A stretch of DNA of 43,589 bases from Candidatus Stygibacter australis. GTDB taxonomy: Bacteria > Cloacimonadota > Cloacimonadia > Cloacimonadales > TCS61. The stretch lies in NCBI GenBank assembly GCA_030765845.1, contig JAVCDJ010000179.1:1-43589 (forward strand), read 5' to 3'. A program made the position numbers and the translations under genes. This document shows, in pieces, positions 32,060 to 41,700 of this stretch (position 1 is the first letter of the stretch; every line of letters starts with the position of its first letter). The notes beneath the pieces were generated by a model. It had not been told where the DNA came from, searched no databases, and worked only from the letters and a program-made list of their open reading frames with translations.

Positions 32060-32900
32060 CACTCTCTCCTTGCTTAGGTTGAAGCGATTTCACCAGCTCA
32101 GCATATTTTTCGGAATATTCTGGGGCTTCTACATTATTAAAAATTCCTCGTGGCAACTGGTCATTTTTCTCATCATCATTCAATTTATCATATATCTTCA
32201 CCGGAACATAGCTGTCTCTTAACTGTTTCATCATCTGAGGTGCACTACCCAGTTTATTCAATTTGCCATAGATTACTGGACAGGCACACATTACTTCTAT
32301 AAAGGAAAAACCTTTATGCTCAAATCCTGCTTTGATTATCGATTGCATCTCAATTGCATGATATGCTGTTGTACGGGCTACAAAAGTGGCTCCGGCACCA
32401 ATCGTGAGTTTGCAGAGGTCAAATTCATTGTCAATGTTGCCAAAGGGCATGGTAGTAGCTATGGCTCCATGGGGTGTAGTGGGAGAATACTGCCCGCCAG
32501 TCATGCCATAAATATGGTTATTTATGCAAATTACAGTAAGGTTTATATTGCGCCGGCAGGCGTGTATCAGATGATTTCCACCAATGGCACTGGCATCTCC
32601 ATCTCCTGTAACAACGATTACATTCAAAGCTGGTTTTGCCATCTTGATACCCGTGGCATATGCTAATGCTCTGCCATGAAGAGTATGAGCTGTATTCAAA
32701 TCTATATAAACAGGCATCCGTGAAGAACAGCCGATACCAGAAACCATTGCACAATCATCCTTTTCCCAGCCAATCTCTGCTATCGCTCTAATTGTCGCAC
32801 CTAATACTATGCCATCAGAACATCCGGGACACCAGACATGAGGAAATTTCTTATTATGCCGTAAATATTTATGGATTTCTTTTTGAGGTATTTTTTTCAT
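32052..32900 (-). CDS. korB: 2-oxoglutarate:ferredoxin oxidoreductase beta subunit
   Basis: A 282-residue thiamine-diphosphate-binding subunit. The TPP motif is TGDGDASAIGGNHLIHACRR followed by INN. The N-terminal FPHVWCPGCSDGI has CPGC cysteines typical of the beta subunit. The start follows an almost full-length Shine-Dalgarno (AAGGAGGTGA) placed in the last codons of korA. Succinyl-CoA formation from 2-oxoglutarate is preferred over other 2-oxoacids because the epimerase gene is in the same operon; sequence alone does not fix the substrate. Confidence 0.93.
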   Translation of the reverse strand: MKKIPQKEIHKYLRHNKKFPHVWCPGCSDGIVLGATIRAIAEIGWEKDDCAMVSGIGCSSRMPVYIDLNTAHTLHGRALAYATGIKMAKPALNVIVVTGDGDASAIGGNHLIHACRRNINLTVICINNHIYGMTGGQYSPTTPHGAIATTMPFGNIDNEFDLCKLTIGAGATFVARTTAYHAIEMQSIIKAGFEHKGFSFIEVMCACPVIYGKLNKLGSAPQMMKQLRDSYVPVKIYDKLNDDEKNDQLPRGIFNNVEAPEYSEKYAELVKSLQPKQGESDE

Positions 32901-32901
32901 T

Positions 32902-34047
32902 TTAATTCACCTCCTTAAGGGCAGTAAGTATCTCTTCCGGTGTGATCAATTCCCCTGTAACCTTATGAAGTTCCGTTATTTTTCGAGTTTTCTTCGATTT
33001 CCCTAATATTCGCTTGATCTCGATCGAAAGCTGTCCCTGATTCAGTTCTGGAATTAAGATCAGCTTTTTATCACTTAGATATGTGCGAACTGCTTCATCC
33101 GGGAAGGGCCAGATTGTGAGAGGTCTCACCAGTAATAATTTTTTGCCATGATCATGGGCAATTTCTATGGCAGCCTTAGCTGCTCTGGCAGTAATACCTG
33201 CAGCAAAAATTGCCACTCGGGCACTTTCATCACCAAATACTTCTATCTGTACCAGATCATCTATATTTTGAGAAATTTTATTCTTTAAACGATTCATCAT
33301 TGCGGAAACTTCATCTGGTCGTGTTGTGGGAAAACCATGATCATCATGTGCCAGACCAGTAACATGAAAACGATAACCATCCCCAAATGATGCCAGTGGT
33401 GCCCTGTATTTGGGATTATCAGGATAATGCTTATACCATTCTGGAGGAATAGTCGGTTTGATGCGTTCAATGATCTTCACCTTTTCCAGATCAGGTAATA
33501 ATACTGGTTCACGCATGTGCCCCAGCATGGCATCAGATAGCACCATCACACAGGTACGATATTTTTCAGCCAGGTTTACTGCCCGAATAGTCAATTCATA
33601 ACACTCCAGCACAGAATGCGGATAAAGGGCGATTGCGGGAGCATCTCCATGGTTACACCAGCGCGCCTGCTGTATATCTGCCTGGGATGGTTGAGTTGGT
33701 AAACCTGTACTGGGTCCGCCACGCATTACATTAACAACCACACATGGTTGCTCAATCATTTTGGCATAGCCGATACCCTCAGCCATCAAAGAAATTCCCG
33801 GACCGCTGGTCGCTGTCATACTTTTTGAACCAGCTAATGAAGCACCAATTATCGCTGAGATACTGGCAATTTCATCTTCCATCTGTAAAAATACACCACC
33901 CCGGCGAGGTAATTCCCGCGACATGAATTCTGTTATCTCGGTTGAAGGAGTAATCGGGTAACCTGCAAAAAAATTGATTCCTGCATCCACGGCACCCCGT
34001 GCTACAGCTTCATTTCCCTGCATTAATACTGGTTTGTTTCTTTCCAT
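32902..34047 (-). CDS. korA: 2-oxoglutarate:ferredoxin oxidoreductase alpha subunit
   Basis: A 381-residue alpha subunit holding the pyrimidine-binding and transketolase C-like domains. Seen: GNEAVARGAVDAGINFFAGYP, ITPSTEITEFM, MEDEIASISAIIGASLAGSK, TSGPGISLMAEGIGYA and VMRGGPSTGLPTQPSQADIQ. It is co-transcribed between the ferredoxin gene korD and korB with 7-bp and 1-bp gaps. Confidence 0.94.
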   Translation of the reverse strand: MERNKPVLMQGNEAVARGAVDAGINFFAGYPITPSTEITEFMSRELPRRGGVFLQMEDEIASISAIIGASLAGSKSMTATSGPGISLMAEGIGYAKMIEQPCVVVNVMRGGPSTGLPTQPSQADIQQARWCNHGDAPAIALYPHSVLECYELTIRAVNLAEKYRTCVMVLSDAMLGHMREPVLLPDLEKVKIIERIKPTIPPEWYKHYPDNPKYRAPLASFGDGYRFHVTGLAHDDHGFPTTRPDEVSAMMNRLKNKISQNIDDLVQIEVFGDESARVAIFAAGITARAAKAAIEIAHDHGKKLLLVRPLTIWPFPDEAVRTYLSDKKLILIPELNQGQLSIEIKRILGKSKKTRKITELHKVTGELITPEEILTALKEVN

Positions 34048-34054
34048 AATTTCC

Positions 34055-34354
34055 TTACCTTTTTGCTCCTGTTATTGCAAAATCAGGACATAGTCTGTCA
34101 CAGGTTTCACAGTGAATACACTTTTCCGGATGCTCCACAAATGGTGAGCCGTCAAGATTACGACCCAATGTTTTCGTGGGGCAAAATGCTACACAAATTC
34201 CGCACTTCTTACACCAGTCATGAAAAATGAAAACTGGGGTCTTGCGATAGTCGCCTTCATATTTGACTTCGTTGACTTCAACCTGCATCTTCAAAGGTGT
34301 ATCATCTTGTTTGATGATAAGACCATCGCGGTTCTTTTCTACCTTATCTGGCAT
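34055..34354 (-). CDS. korD: Ferredoxin-type delta subunit of the oxidoreductase
   Basis: A 99-residue protein with two 4Fe-4S motifs, C48-x2-C51-x2-C54-x3-C58 and C79-x2-C82-x2-C85-x3-C89. It transfers electrons from the thiamine-diphosphate site to ferredoxin. First gene of the kor-epimerase operon; RBS GGAGG lies a few bases before the ATG. Confidence 0.93.
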   Translation of the reverse strand: MPDKVEKNRDGLIIKQDDTPLKMQVEVNEVKYEGDYRKTPVFIFHDWCKKCGICVAFCPTKTLGRNLDGSPFVEHPEKCIHCETCDRLCPDFAITGAKR

Positions 34355-34434
34355 GATTTCCTCCGATTTATCGTGGATTATTTAATTTCATAGTTGTTAA
34401 TTGAATGCGTTATTTAAGATTGGAGCAGTAGTGC

Positions 34435-34461
34435 AAAAAAAAAGCCCCGGATCCTGTCCGG
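34435..34461 (-). terminator. Second terminator after uvrB
   Basis: A short stem CCGGA/TCCGG (34447-34451 with 34457-34461) is followed on the minus strand by GGC and nine T. The stem is only 5 bp, but the T tract is long. It lies directly downstream of the stronger terminator at 34475-34500. Confidence 0.6.
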
Positions 34462-34474
34462 TCTTTTCCTGTTT

Positions 34475-34500
34475 AAAAAAAAATCCCCTCTGGTCGGGGA
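34475..34500 (-). terminator. Rho-independent terminator of uvrB
   Basis: The stem TCCCC/GGGGA (34484-34488 and 34496-34500) has a 7-nt loop and is followed on the minus strand by nine T. It lies about 50 bp after the uvrB stop and isolates the uvrB transcript from the kor operon. Confidence 0.85.
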
Positions 34501-34549
34501 CAGCAGCGGTTCAGTATCTGTAGATGCCATCAACCTCTTACTCCTGTTC

Positions 34550-36535
34550 TTAAATTTCCTCAAGCTCGATTATCCTGTCCCGTAATTCTGCCGCCCGTTC
34601 AAAATCAAGATCACGAGCCGCTATTTTCATTTCCTTCCGCAACAGGGTGATAATATTCTCTTTTGATTTCAGTTCCAGATACTCTCTGAAATCTACTTTT
34701 TCCTTTTTGGGACTCTTTTCCCTGTATCCGGCTGCCACACTTGTGGAGGTCATAATCTCGTCAATATTTTTTTTGATAGATTCCGGTTTGATGTTATGTT
34801 CTTGATTGTAAGCAAGTTGCTTGATTCGCCTGCGATTTGTCTCATTCAATACAGTTTTAATTGCATCAGTCATATTATCAGCATAAAAAATCACCCTTCC
34901 TTCCACATGTCTAGCGGCCCTGCCTGCTGTCTGGATCAAACTACGCACTGATCGCAAAAATCCGGTTTTATCTGCATCAAATATTGCTACAAGAGAAACC
35001 TCAGGTAGATCCAGACCTTCCCGCAATAAATTTACTCCTATCAGAACATCAAATTTACCCAGTCTTAATTCCCTGATAATATTTGATCTCTCCATTGTCT
35101 TTATTTCACTATGCAGATAACGGGCTTTGATATTTGCCCTATTCAAGTATGTCGCAAGATCTTCTGACATTCTTTTTGTAAGTGTGGTCACCAGTATTCT
35201 CTGCTGCAGAGGTTTGCGCAGTCGAATCTCTTCCATCAGATCGTCCACCTGCGTTGCCACTGGTCGCACTATTATCTCTGGATCAAGCAGACCCGTAGGT
35301 CTGATGATCTGCTCCACGATCACCCCTTGACATTTATCAAGCTCATATTCAGCAGGTGTGGCAGAAGCAAATATCACCTGCTTCATTCTCTGCTCAAATT
35401 CTGCCCACTTCAAAGGCCTGTTATCAAAAGCGGAAGGTAATCTGAATCCATATTCCACCAGGTTCTTTTTCCTGGAATAATCACCTTTATACATGGCTTT
35501 TATCTGCGGCAAGCTAGCATGAGATTCATCAATCACCATCAGAAAATCTTCCGGGAAATAATCTAAAAGTGTATAGGGCGGATTACCTGGCTTAGTACCC
35601 ACCAGATGACGTGAATAATTTTCTATTCCAGAACAATAACCTAATTCCTGTAACATCTCAATATCAAATAATGTTCGCTGCTCAATCCGTTGGGCTTCTA
35701 TCAATTTATTATTGTTTTCAAAATAATTCACTCGCTGTTTAAGCTCTTCTTTAATTGTTCCTATTGCCCTGTTCAAAGATGAGGAAGTAGTAATGAAATG
35801 ATTTGCCGGATAAATTGGATATTCATCAACATTTTCCAGGATTTTGTTATCAAGTGGATTTATGCGGGTTATCTGCTCCAATTCATCACCAAAAAATTCC
35901 AGCCGAACGGAATGCTCCATATAAGCAGGATATATTTCTATAGTATCACCACGAACTCTAAAAGTCCCCCGTTCAAATGCTACATCATTTCTACCATAGT
36001 GTATTTTAACCAGTTGACGCAGCAATTTATCCCGCTTGATCACGTCACCCTTACGCAGACGAATAAGTGCTTCCCGATAATTCTCAGGGGTACCTAATCC
36101 ATATATACAGCTTACACTGGCTACTATGATCACATCACGTCGTTCCATCAGTGACATGGTTGCCCGTAATCTTAGTTTCTCTATCTGCTTATTGATGTCA
36201 GCATCTTTTTCTATATATATATCACGACCGGGGATATAGGCTTCTGGTTGATAATAATCATAATATGAAATAAAGAATTCTACTGCGTTATCAGGAAATA
36301 ATTGCATGAATTCTCCATATAGCTGGGCTGCCAGTGTCTTATTATGAGAAATTACTAAGGTAGGTTTTTGAACTTGAGCTATCACCTGGGCAATGGTGAA
36401 TGTTTTCCCGGACCCTGTCACTCCCAGAAGTGTCTGATATCTTTCACCAGCCAGAATTGCGCTGGTCAATTCACGTATCGCCTCAGGCTGGTCACCTTTG
36501 GGCTGATAAGATGATACTATCTTAAATTCACCCAT
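34550..36535 (-). CDS. uvrB: UvrABC excinuclease subunit B
   Basis: A 661-residue nucleotide excision repair helicase-like subunit that verifies damage and recruits UvrC. Walker A GVTGSGKT at 38-45, damage-clamping beta hairpin YYDYYQPEAYIP at 91-102, DESHASLPQIKAMYKGD, helicase motif VI region QTAGRAARH, and a C-terminal UVR motif (LRKEMKIAARDLDFERAAELRDRI) that binds UvrC. Length is usual. Only 12 bp separate it from the preceding sensor kinase gene, so the two are probably co-transcribed. Confidence 0.97.
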   Translation of the reverse strand: MGEFKIVSSYQPKGDQPEAIRELTSAILAGERYQTLLGVTGSGKTFTIAQVIAQVQKPTLVISHNKTLAAQLYGEFMQLFPDNAVEFFISYYDYYQPEAYIPGRDIYIEKDADINKQIEKLRLRATMSLMERRDVIIVASVSCIYGLGTPENYREALIRLRKGDVIKRDKLLRQLVKIHYGRNDVAFERGTFRVRGDTIEIYPAYMEHSVRLEFFGDELEQITRINPLDNKILENVDEYPIYPANHFITTSSSLNRAIGTIKEELKQRVNYFENNNKLIEAQRIEQRTLFDIEMLQELGYCSGIENYSRHLVGTKPGNPPYTLLDYFPEDFLMVIDESHASLPQIKAMYKGDYSRKKNLVEYGFRLPSAFDNRPLKWAEFEQRMKQVIFASATPAEYELDKCQGVIVEQIIRPTGLLDPEIIVRPVATQVDDLMEEIRLRKPLQQRILVTTLTKRMSEDLATYLNRANIKARYLHSEIKTMERSNIIRELRLGKFDVLIGVNLLREGLDLPEVSLVAIFDADKTGFLRSVRSLIQTAGRAARHVEGRVIFYADNMTDAIKTVLNETNRRRIKQLAYNQEHNIKPESIKKNIDEIMTSTSVAAGYREKSPKKEKVDFREYLELKSKENIITLLRKEMKIAARDLDFERAAELRDRIIELEEI

Positions 36536-36547
36536 CAGATTATATAA

Positions 36548-38620
36548 TTATTCTGCAAGCGGCAGAGAAATCTCAAATAATGCTCCAGAATTATGATTCC
36601 GGGCTTTGATTGATCCCTTTAGTACCTTTTCAATTATCATCTTACTAATATATAATCCCAAACCTGGTGCTTCTGATTTATCTGGTGAACTGAAATATGG
36701 TTCATAGATCCGGTCCATTATAGCTAATGAAATCCCACCCGCATTATCTAATATGCTGATTATCAAGTTGTTATCCATTATTTTTGACTTGATCTTGATC
36801 TGTGGTTTTTCTATTTTTCTCAGTAAAAATTCATCATAAGAATTTTTAATGATCTCCTGTAATGCCTGCTTAAATTCATTTGTGTTAATTGTGATCTCAA
36901 GATCTTTTTCAACCTCATTTTTCAGCTTTACATTGCTCGATTCTTCATCCTTCAGGACGACAGTCTGCAATTCTGATATCAGATCGTGAATATTAGCTTT
37001 TTTTGCTAAACTCTCCGCTTTATGATATTGATTAAAAAAATGTACTTTATCCCTCAAATACTTGATCTGATTTTCCACAGTCTGGTGTATCTGATGAAAT
37101 CCCTCAGGTGTTAATTCTTCACATTCATAGGCTTCCACCCAGTTATGTATCTGAGTGCTGAGTGCATTTAAAACTTCCAGCCACTGGATCGATATATGAG
37201 ATAAAAGGTCATTGATCGCCGCATATTTTGATTTCTGGATCAGGTATTTATCCTGACTGCGGATTTCAGTTAATTGCTCATTAAGCTTATCGTTAAATAA
37301 TTCCTTAAGTTCCTTCAGCTCTTTTTTCACCTGCTTCAATGTCCGGGAATCATGCTTATAGTTCTTCAATTCTGTCTGATTGCATATAAATCCCTTGGAA
37401 GATAATGGCTTATGCTTTGAGCTAAACCGATTCCGGCAGATTATATGAACCTTTTTCTCCACTCCAAATCTATCTACTATCCGGTAATCTCCTTCCCAGT
37501 CCCTTTGTTCTGCCAGACTTTGATGAAATCCCTCATAAAATTCTTCCTGGTCTTTTTTATGCACCTGATTCAAAAATTCCCCAAAACTGATTGGCAGATC
37601 ACTCTCAGTTATCCCTAATATTTCAACTGCTTCTGGAGTACCGGTAAATTGATCAGTTAAAAAATCATATTCCCAATAGGCTATCCCGGAGATTCTCTCT
37701 ATCTCATTCAAGATTCCCTTTACCCTTTTAAGCTCATGTTTAACTTCTTTCAGATGAGTAATATCTTCCACAGTTCCGATCAGAGAAATACTGTCTTCAA
37801 TTGGATCATAAAATGCTGCTCCCAGCACATGGACATATTTAACTTTGTCCCGCAGATTTATCCGATGCTCATAATCAAGATTTGAGGTCAGCTTCTCATC
37901 TGATATCTCGGATAAAACATGCTCTTTGTCATCATCATGAACGCAACTAATATAATCCTTCAATTTGATCCTTTCCGTAACGTTCATCGATCTTGGACAT
38001 TCAAATATATTCAATGCCCCTTCTGTTACATATAATTCCTGGTTATAAGTATTGTATTGAAAAAATCCACTTGTGGAAATCTCTTGTGCCTTGCTGAACA
38101 GATTCTCATACCGCTTCACTCCCAGCTGATGGATCTGTTCCATTGTGATATCCTGGAGCAACACCACTAATATTTTCCCCGGCTGTGTGATAATACGGTA
38201 GGATTTGTTATTTCTCTGATGAAAATATTCACTGATCATCGGTTTTCTGTATTGATAGGAGTTTTTCAGAAATGTCAGTAACTTATCATCATTATCAGCA
38301 ATAAAGCTGCTGATGGGTTTACCAATTATTTCTTTCTCGGCAAAAAATTCTCTCTCCGTCAAACCCGGGCTTGATTTTATTATAGCAAAATCTGTACATT
38401 TGTCATGACCATTAAAGATTGGCTCAAGATCAAGGGTGTCATAGTTTTGCTCTTCTAAACTATTCTCTCCAAAATGACAGGATAAATCTAAATCTGCTCG
38501 GGTAACATTGAAGCTGTGCTTTTCTAAAAAGCTGTGCATGGAATCAATATCTGCGTACAGCTTATTTATCCATTCTTTCAAATTTATATCGTACTTCACA
38601 AAATTACTGCCTTCAGACAT
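36548..38620 (-). CDS. PAS-domain sensor kinase-like protein lacking the phospho-acceptor His
   Basis: A 690-residue soluble protein, no transmembrane helix seen. Two or three PAS/PAC regions lie at about 60-165, 175-295 and 300-420 (the PAC-like YEHRINLRDKVKYVHVLGAAFYDP and DWEGDYRIVDRFG segments are clear). A coiled coil (about 420-460), a dimerisation helix pair (about 462-545) and a HATPase_c domain (about 560-690) follow; the last has the N box EIIKNSYDE, G1 DNAGG and G2 GLGLYISK. In related kinases the first helix reads IAHQWRQPLN; here the aligned segment is ISIQWLEVLN, with Ile478 where the His should be and a His only at 475. ATP binding appears intact but autophosphorylation may be lost. 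No response regulator is adjacent; it is upstream of uvrB. Confidence 0.85.
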   Translation of the reverse strand: MSEGSNFVKYDINLKEWINKLYADIDSMHSFLEKHSFNVTRADLDLSCHFGENSLEEQNYDTLDLEPIFNGHDKCTDFAIIKSSPGLTEREFFAEKEIIGKPISSFIADNDDKLLTFLKNSYQYRKPMISEYFHQRNNKSYRIITQPGKILVVLLQDITMEQIHQLGVKRYENLFSKAQEISTSGFFQYNTYNQELYVTEGALNIFECPRSMNVTERIKLKDYISCVHDDDKEHVLSEISDEKLTSNLDYEHRINLRDKVKYVHVLGAAFYDPIEDSISLIGTVEDITHLKEVKHELKRVKGILNEIERISGIAYWEYDFLTDQFTGTPEAVEILGITESDLPISFGEFLNQVHKKDQEEFYEGFHQSLAEQRDWEGDYRIVDRFGVEKKVHIICRNRFSSKHKPLSSKGFICNQTELKNYKHDSRTLKQVKKELKELKELFNDKLNEQLTEIRSQDKYLIQKSKYAAINDLLSHISIQWLEVLNALSTQIHNWVEAYECEELTPEGFHQIHQTVENQIKYLRDKVHFFNQYHKAESLAKKANIHDLISELQTVVLKDEESSNVKLKNEVEKDLEITINTNEFKQALQEIIKNSYDEFLLRKIEKPQIKIKSKIMDNNLIISILDNAGGISLAIMDRIYEPYFSSPDKSEAPGLGLYISKMIIEKVLKGSIKARNHNSGALFEISLPLAE

Positions 38621-38783
38621 TCACTTCCCCTGCAATTATTTCTCGCATATTCCTGATTCTATTTTTTTCTGTCAAGCATTCTATCTTATCTGCCTTTTAA
38701 CTAATAAAACCTGTATCTTCCCAATATATAACGGATTACACCGTTTATCATGCACGGGCTATCCCGCTAATATTGTACCTATC

Positions 38784-41700
38784 TTATCTTAATATTAATA
38801 ACTTACCACTTTCTTCCATACCCCTGCCTTTTAATTGGTAAAAATATATGCCGGCACTACATTTTTCTCCCTGATCATTTCTGCCAGTCCAGTAGTAGTT
38901 ATTGATTCCTTCTATTAGAGTTAATTCACTGCTCTTGACCTTCTGACCCCTGATATTATAGATCCCCAGTTCCATTTCAGTATCTTCCTGGTAATTGAAT
39001 AGGATCTCAAAGGTGGTGCCACTGGCTCTTGCAGAACTGCTTATAAAGGGATTTGGATAATTCCTCACACTTAGTATTTCTACTGGTGCTATCTCATCAG
39101 GTGTCTCTCCTGTGAGCTCAAAGGCAAAATCAAATTCATTGATCACATCAGCTTCCACAATAAAATCATTTGCCCACTGCTCCAGATAATCTCCCATTGT
39201 CAGTCTGATATCATAAGTCCTGGCTGGCAATTCAAGCTCAAATACTCCCCCATTCTCACTAACTGCTGAATATATCCCCATTTCCACAACTACTCCATCA
39301 ACACCTTCCCCTGTTTCAGAATCTGTGATCATAGCTGATATTGTACCCATGCCCAGAACTTCGGTTTCAGATAAATATAATTCCCGCAATTCCAGATCTG
39401 ATAATCCTCTATTCCATATCCGCACTTCATCCATTATTCCATATAAATAACCTTCAGCAGTCGGACTGTCAGGGGATTTGCCAATATACATATCTGTGCT
39501 GTCAGCCATCAGGGCACTGCCCAGTGCACCTTGTGCCAATACTTCACCATTAATATAAGTTTTTGCGGTTAATCCATTATTTACTATTGCCACCTGGTTC
39601 CATTCCTGCCAGTGAAATCTCCCGTTTGGTGTATTAGGAGCTCCATCATTTGTGCCACCTGACTCAGTATGAAAACGGTGATGAATATAGTCTGCATCTG
39701 CATTCAACCACGCGCATTGATTGCGTCCCGGTCTCCCGATCATTCCTCTCCAGCCTGTATTCAAAGTATCTGCATTGATCCAGAAAAGTGTTGTATAATG
39801 CAAAGCTGATTCGGTGAGTTCATCGTTGGCTGACACTGTGATATATCCCGCCCCATTAAATTCCACACCATTACCAAAAGGTGTTTCCACAATACTTGTT
39901 AACCATCCCAAACCTTGCCAGTTACTCATCATATCATTATAATCATCATCAAAGGGGAAATATGCCAGTTGCTCATATTCCAGTGAACTGCCATCTTCAA
40001 AATGTATCATCCCTGCCTCAGATAAACCCGAACTGTAATTGGCTATTATCTCTATACTGTGCTCTCCAGCATCCACTCCTGCTTCTGCAAGATCAAGTCC
40101 CGGCTCAGCCACTATCCCAAGCGGTTCCGTATCACCATCCAGATATATCTCATAATTCTCAAATTCCCGATTCTGGGGCACAGCATCCCAGCTCAGATAA
40201 TAATCATATACCCCGGCAAACTGCACTCCCGGCAGAAGTTCGATTAATTCATACGCCAACTCGCTGTCAGCCAATATCTCCAATTCACTTGTCAATCCCT
40301 CATAAAATTCCAAAGCAATAGAAATCTGATAATTGCCTTTCCAGACATTATCAAGCACGATATTGCCTTCCTCGGGATAGCTTAATTCATAATTATAAGG
40401 GCTGTTCACTCCCTCCAGATTTCGCAGCGTTATCATTGCTCCGCCTGCACTGTCTCCTGAATTAGTTGTTAGATCTATACTCACCTGGGCGGTCATATAT
40501 AAAGGTAATATCTGGCTGATCGTAAAATCTGAACTATAGGAAGAGTAATGTGCTGCCACTGCGTAGCGATATTCACCAGCTTCCAGGCTAAGCCATTCTT
40601 CATCTATAAAACTTGTTTCAGTAATTGGTGCTCCGGTCAATTGCACCCAGTTATCTTGATTGAATTCATCTTCGATTAGAAGACGATATACCCAGTAACC
40701 AGTAAGCGACCTGCTCATCAAACTTGATGGTGCTTCCCAGCTTACTACTGCTGCAGTTTCATCATCTCCATTCACCACCACGTTTAAAGGCGCAATTGGA
40801 TCATCTGCCAGGCTGCCATCCAAAGCAACCTGTTCACCGTCTACCACTTCAATATTCTCATATCTTACTCTTTCATACAGCGGATGATCCATGATCACGG
40901 TATATTCTCCAGGATACACTTCCAGATTGTAACTGCCATCAGCACCAGTCTCGGTCACAAATGCTCCGGCCATCACTTCTGCCCCGGCAATATTTGCTCC
41001 GGTTGCAGCATCACTCACAATACCCGTAAGTGTTCCTGTTCCGCCGGTACCTTCCCAGCGGTATAATGCCACACTGCCCGTCACCCATTGCGGGTTGACA
41101 ATATTATTTCCATTATCAAGCACTGCATACCAGCTGCCCATATCAGGATAAGGCATATCAAAGGCGAATATCCCGAAATCACTCTCGCTGATCGTATTAA
41201 ATCCCTCAAATGGTAAGCTTGACACGTAACTGAAATACTGCACCAGATCACACATGAAAAAATTCACTGCTCCCTGCTGCTGCCTGTCATAAAACCAGGT
41301 ATCTTCACTGGTGTCATCCATCACAATATTACCATATATTGCTTGACTGTCTGCCTCATATTCCACTACCAGCCGATAATCCGCTTCATCATCTTCCGGT
41401 ATATCTATTTCTGTATATGCTATCTGAGGTATCTCATTATTGATCTGAAGCTCCACTTCATACACATCTCCACCTGCTGTGTTCTCCGTAACCATTTGAT
41501 ATTCCACACTGCCCCAGGCGGTACTCATCTGCACCCAGTATTCATGTCCATCGCCAATCGTAAAATCATATACCCCTTCATTGCCTGTCCAGCCCACCAT
41601 ATCACCCGTAACCTGACCATTTAATCTCAATCCGATCAATACACGAGCTCCGTCCAAAGACTGACCTGCGCTATCTGTTGCATGAACTATCATATGTGCA

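Noticed and set aside
38741-38783. Hairpin after the transglutaminase-like gene as terminator
   Set aside because: Only a 4-bp CGGG/CCCG stem and no T tract on the minus strand.
39881-40321. 146-codon plus-strand frame
   Set aside because: It is antisense to the transglutaminase-like gene and His/Pro/Gln-rich as expected for an opposite-strand shadow.
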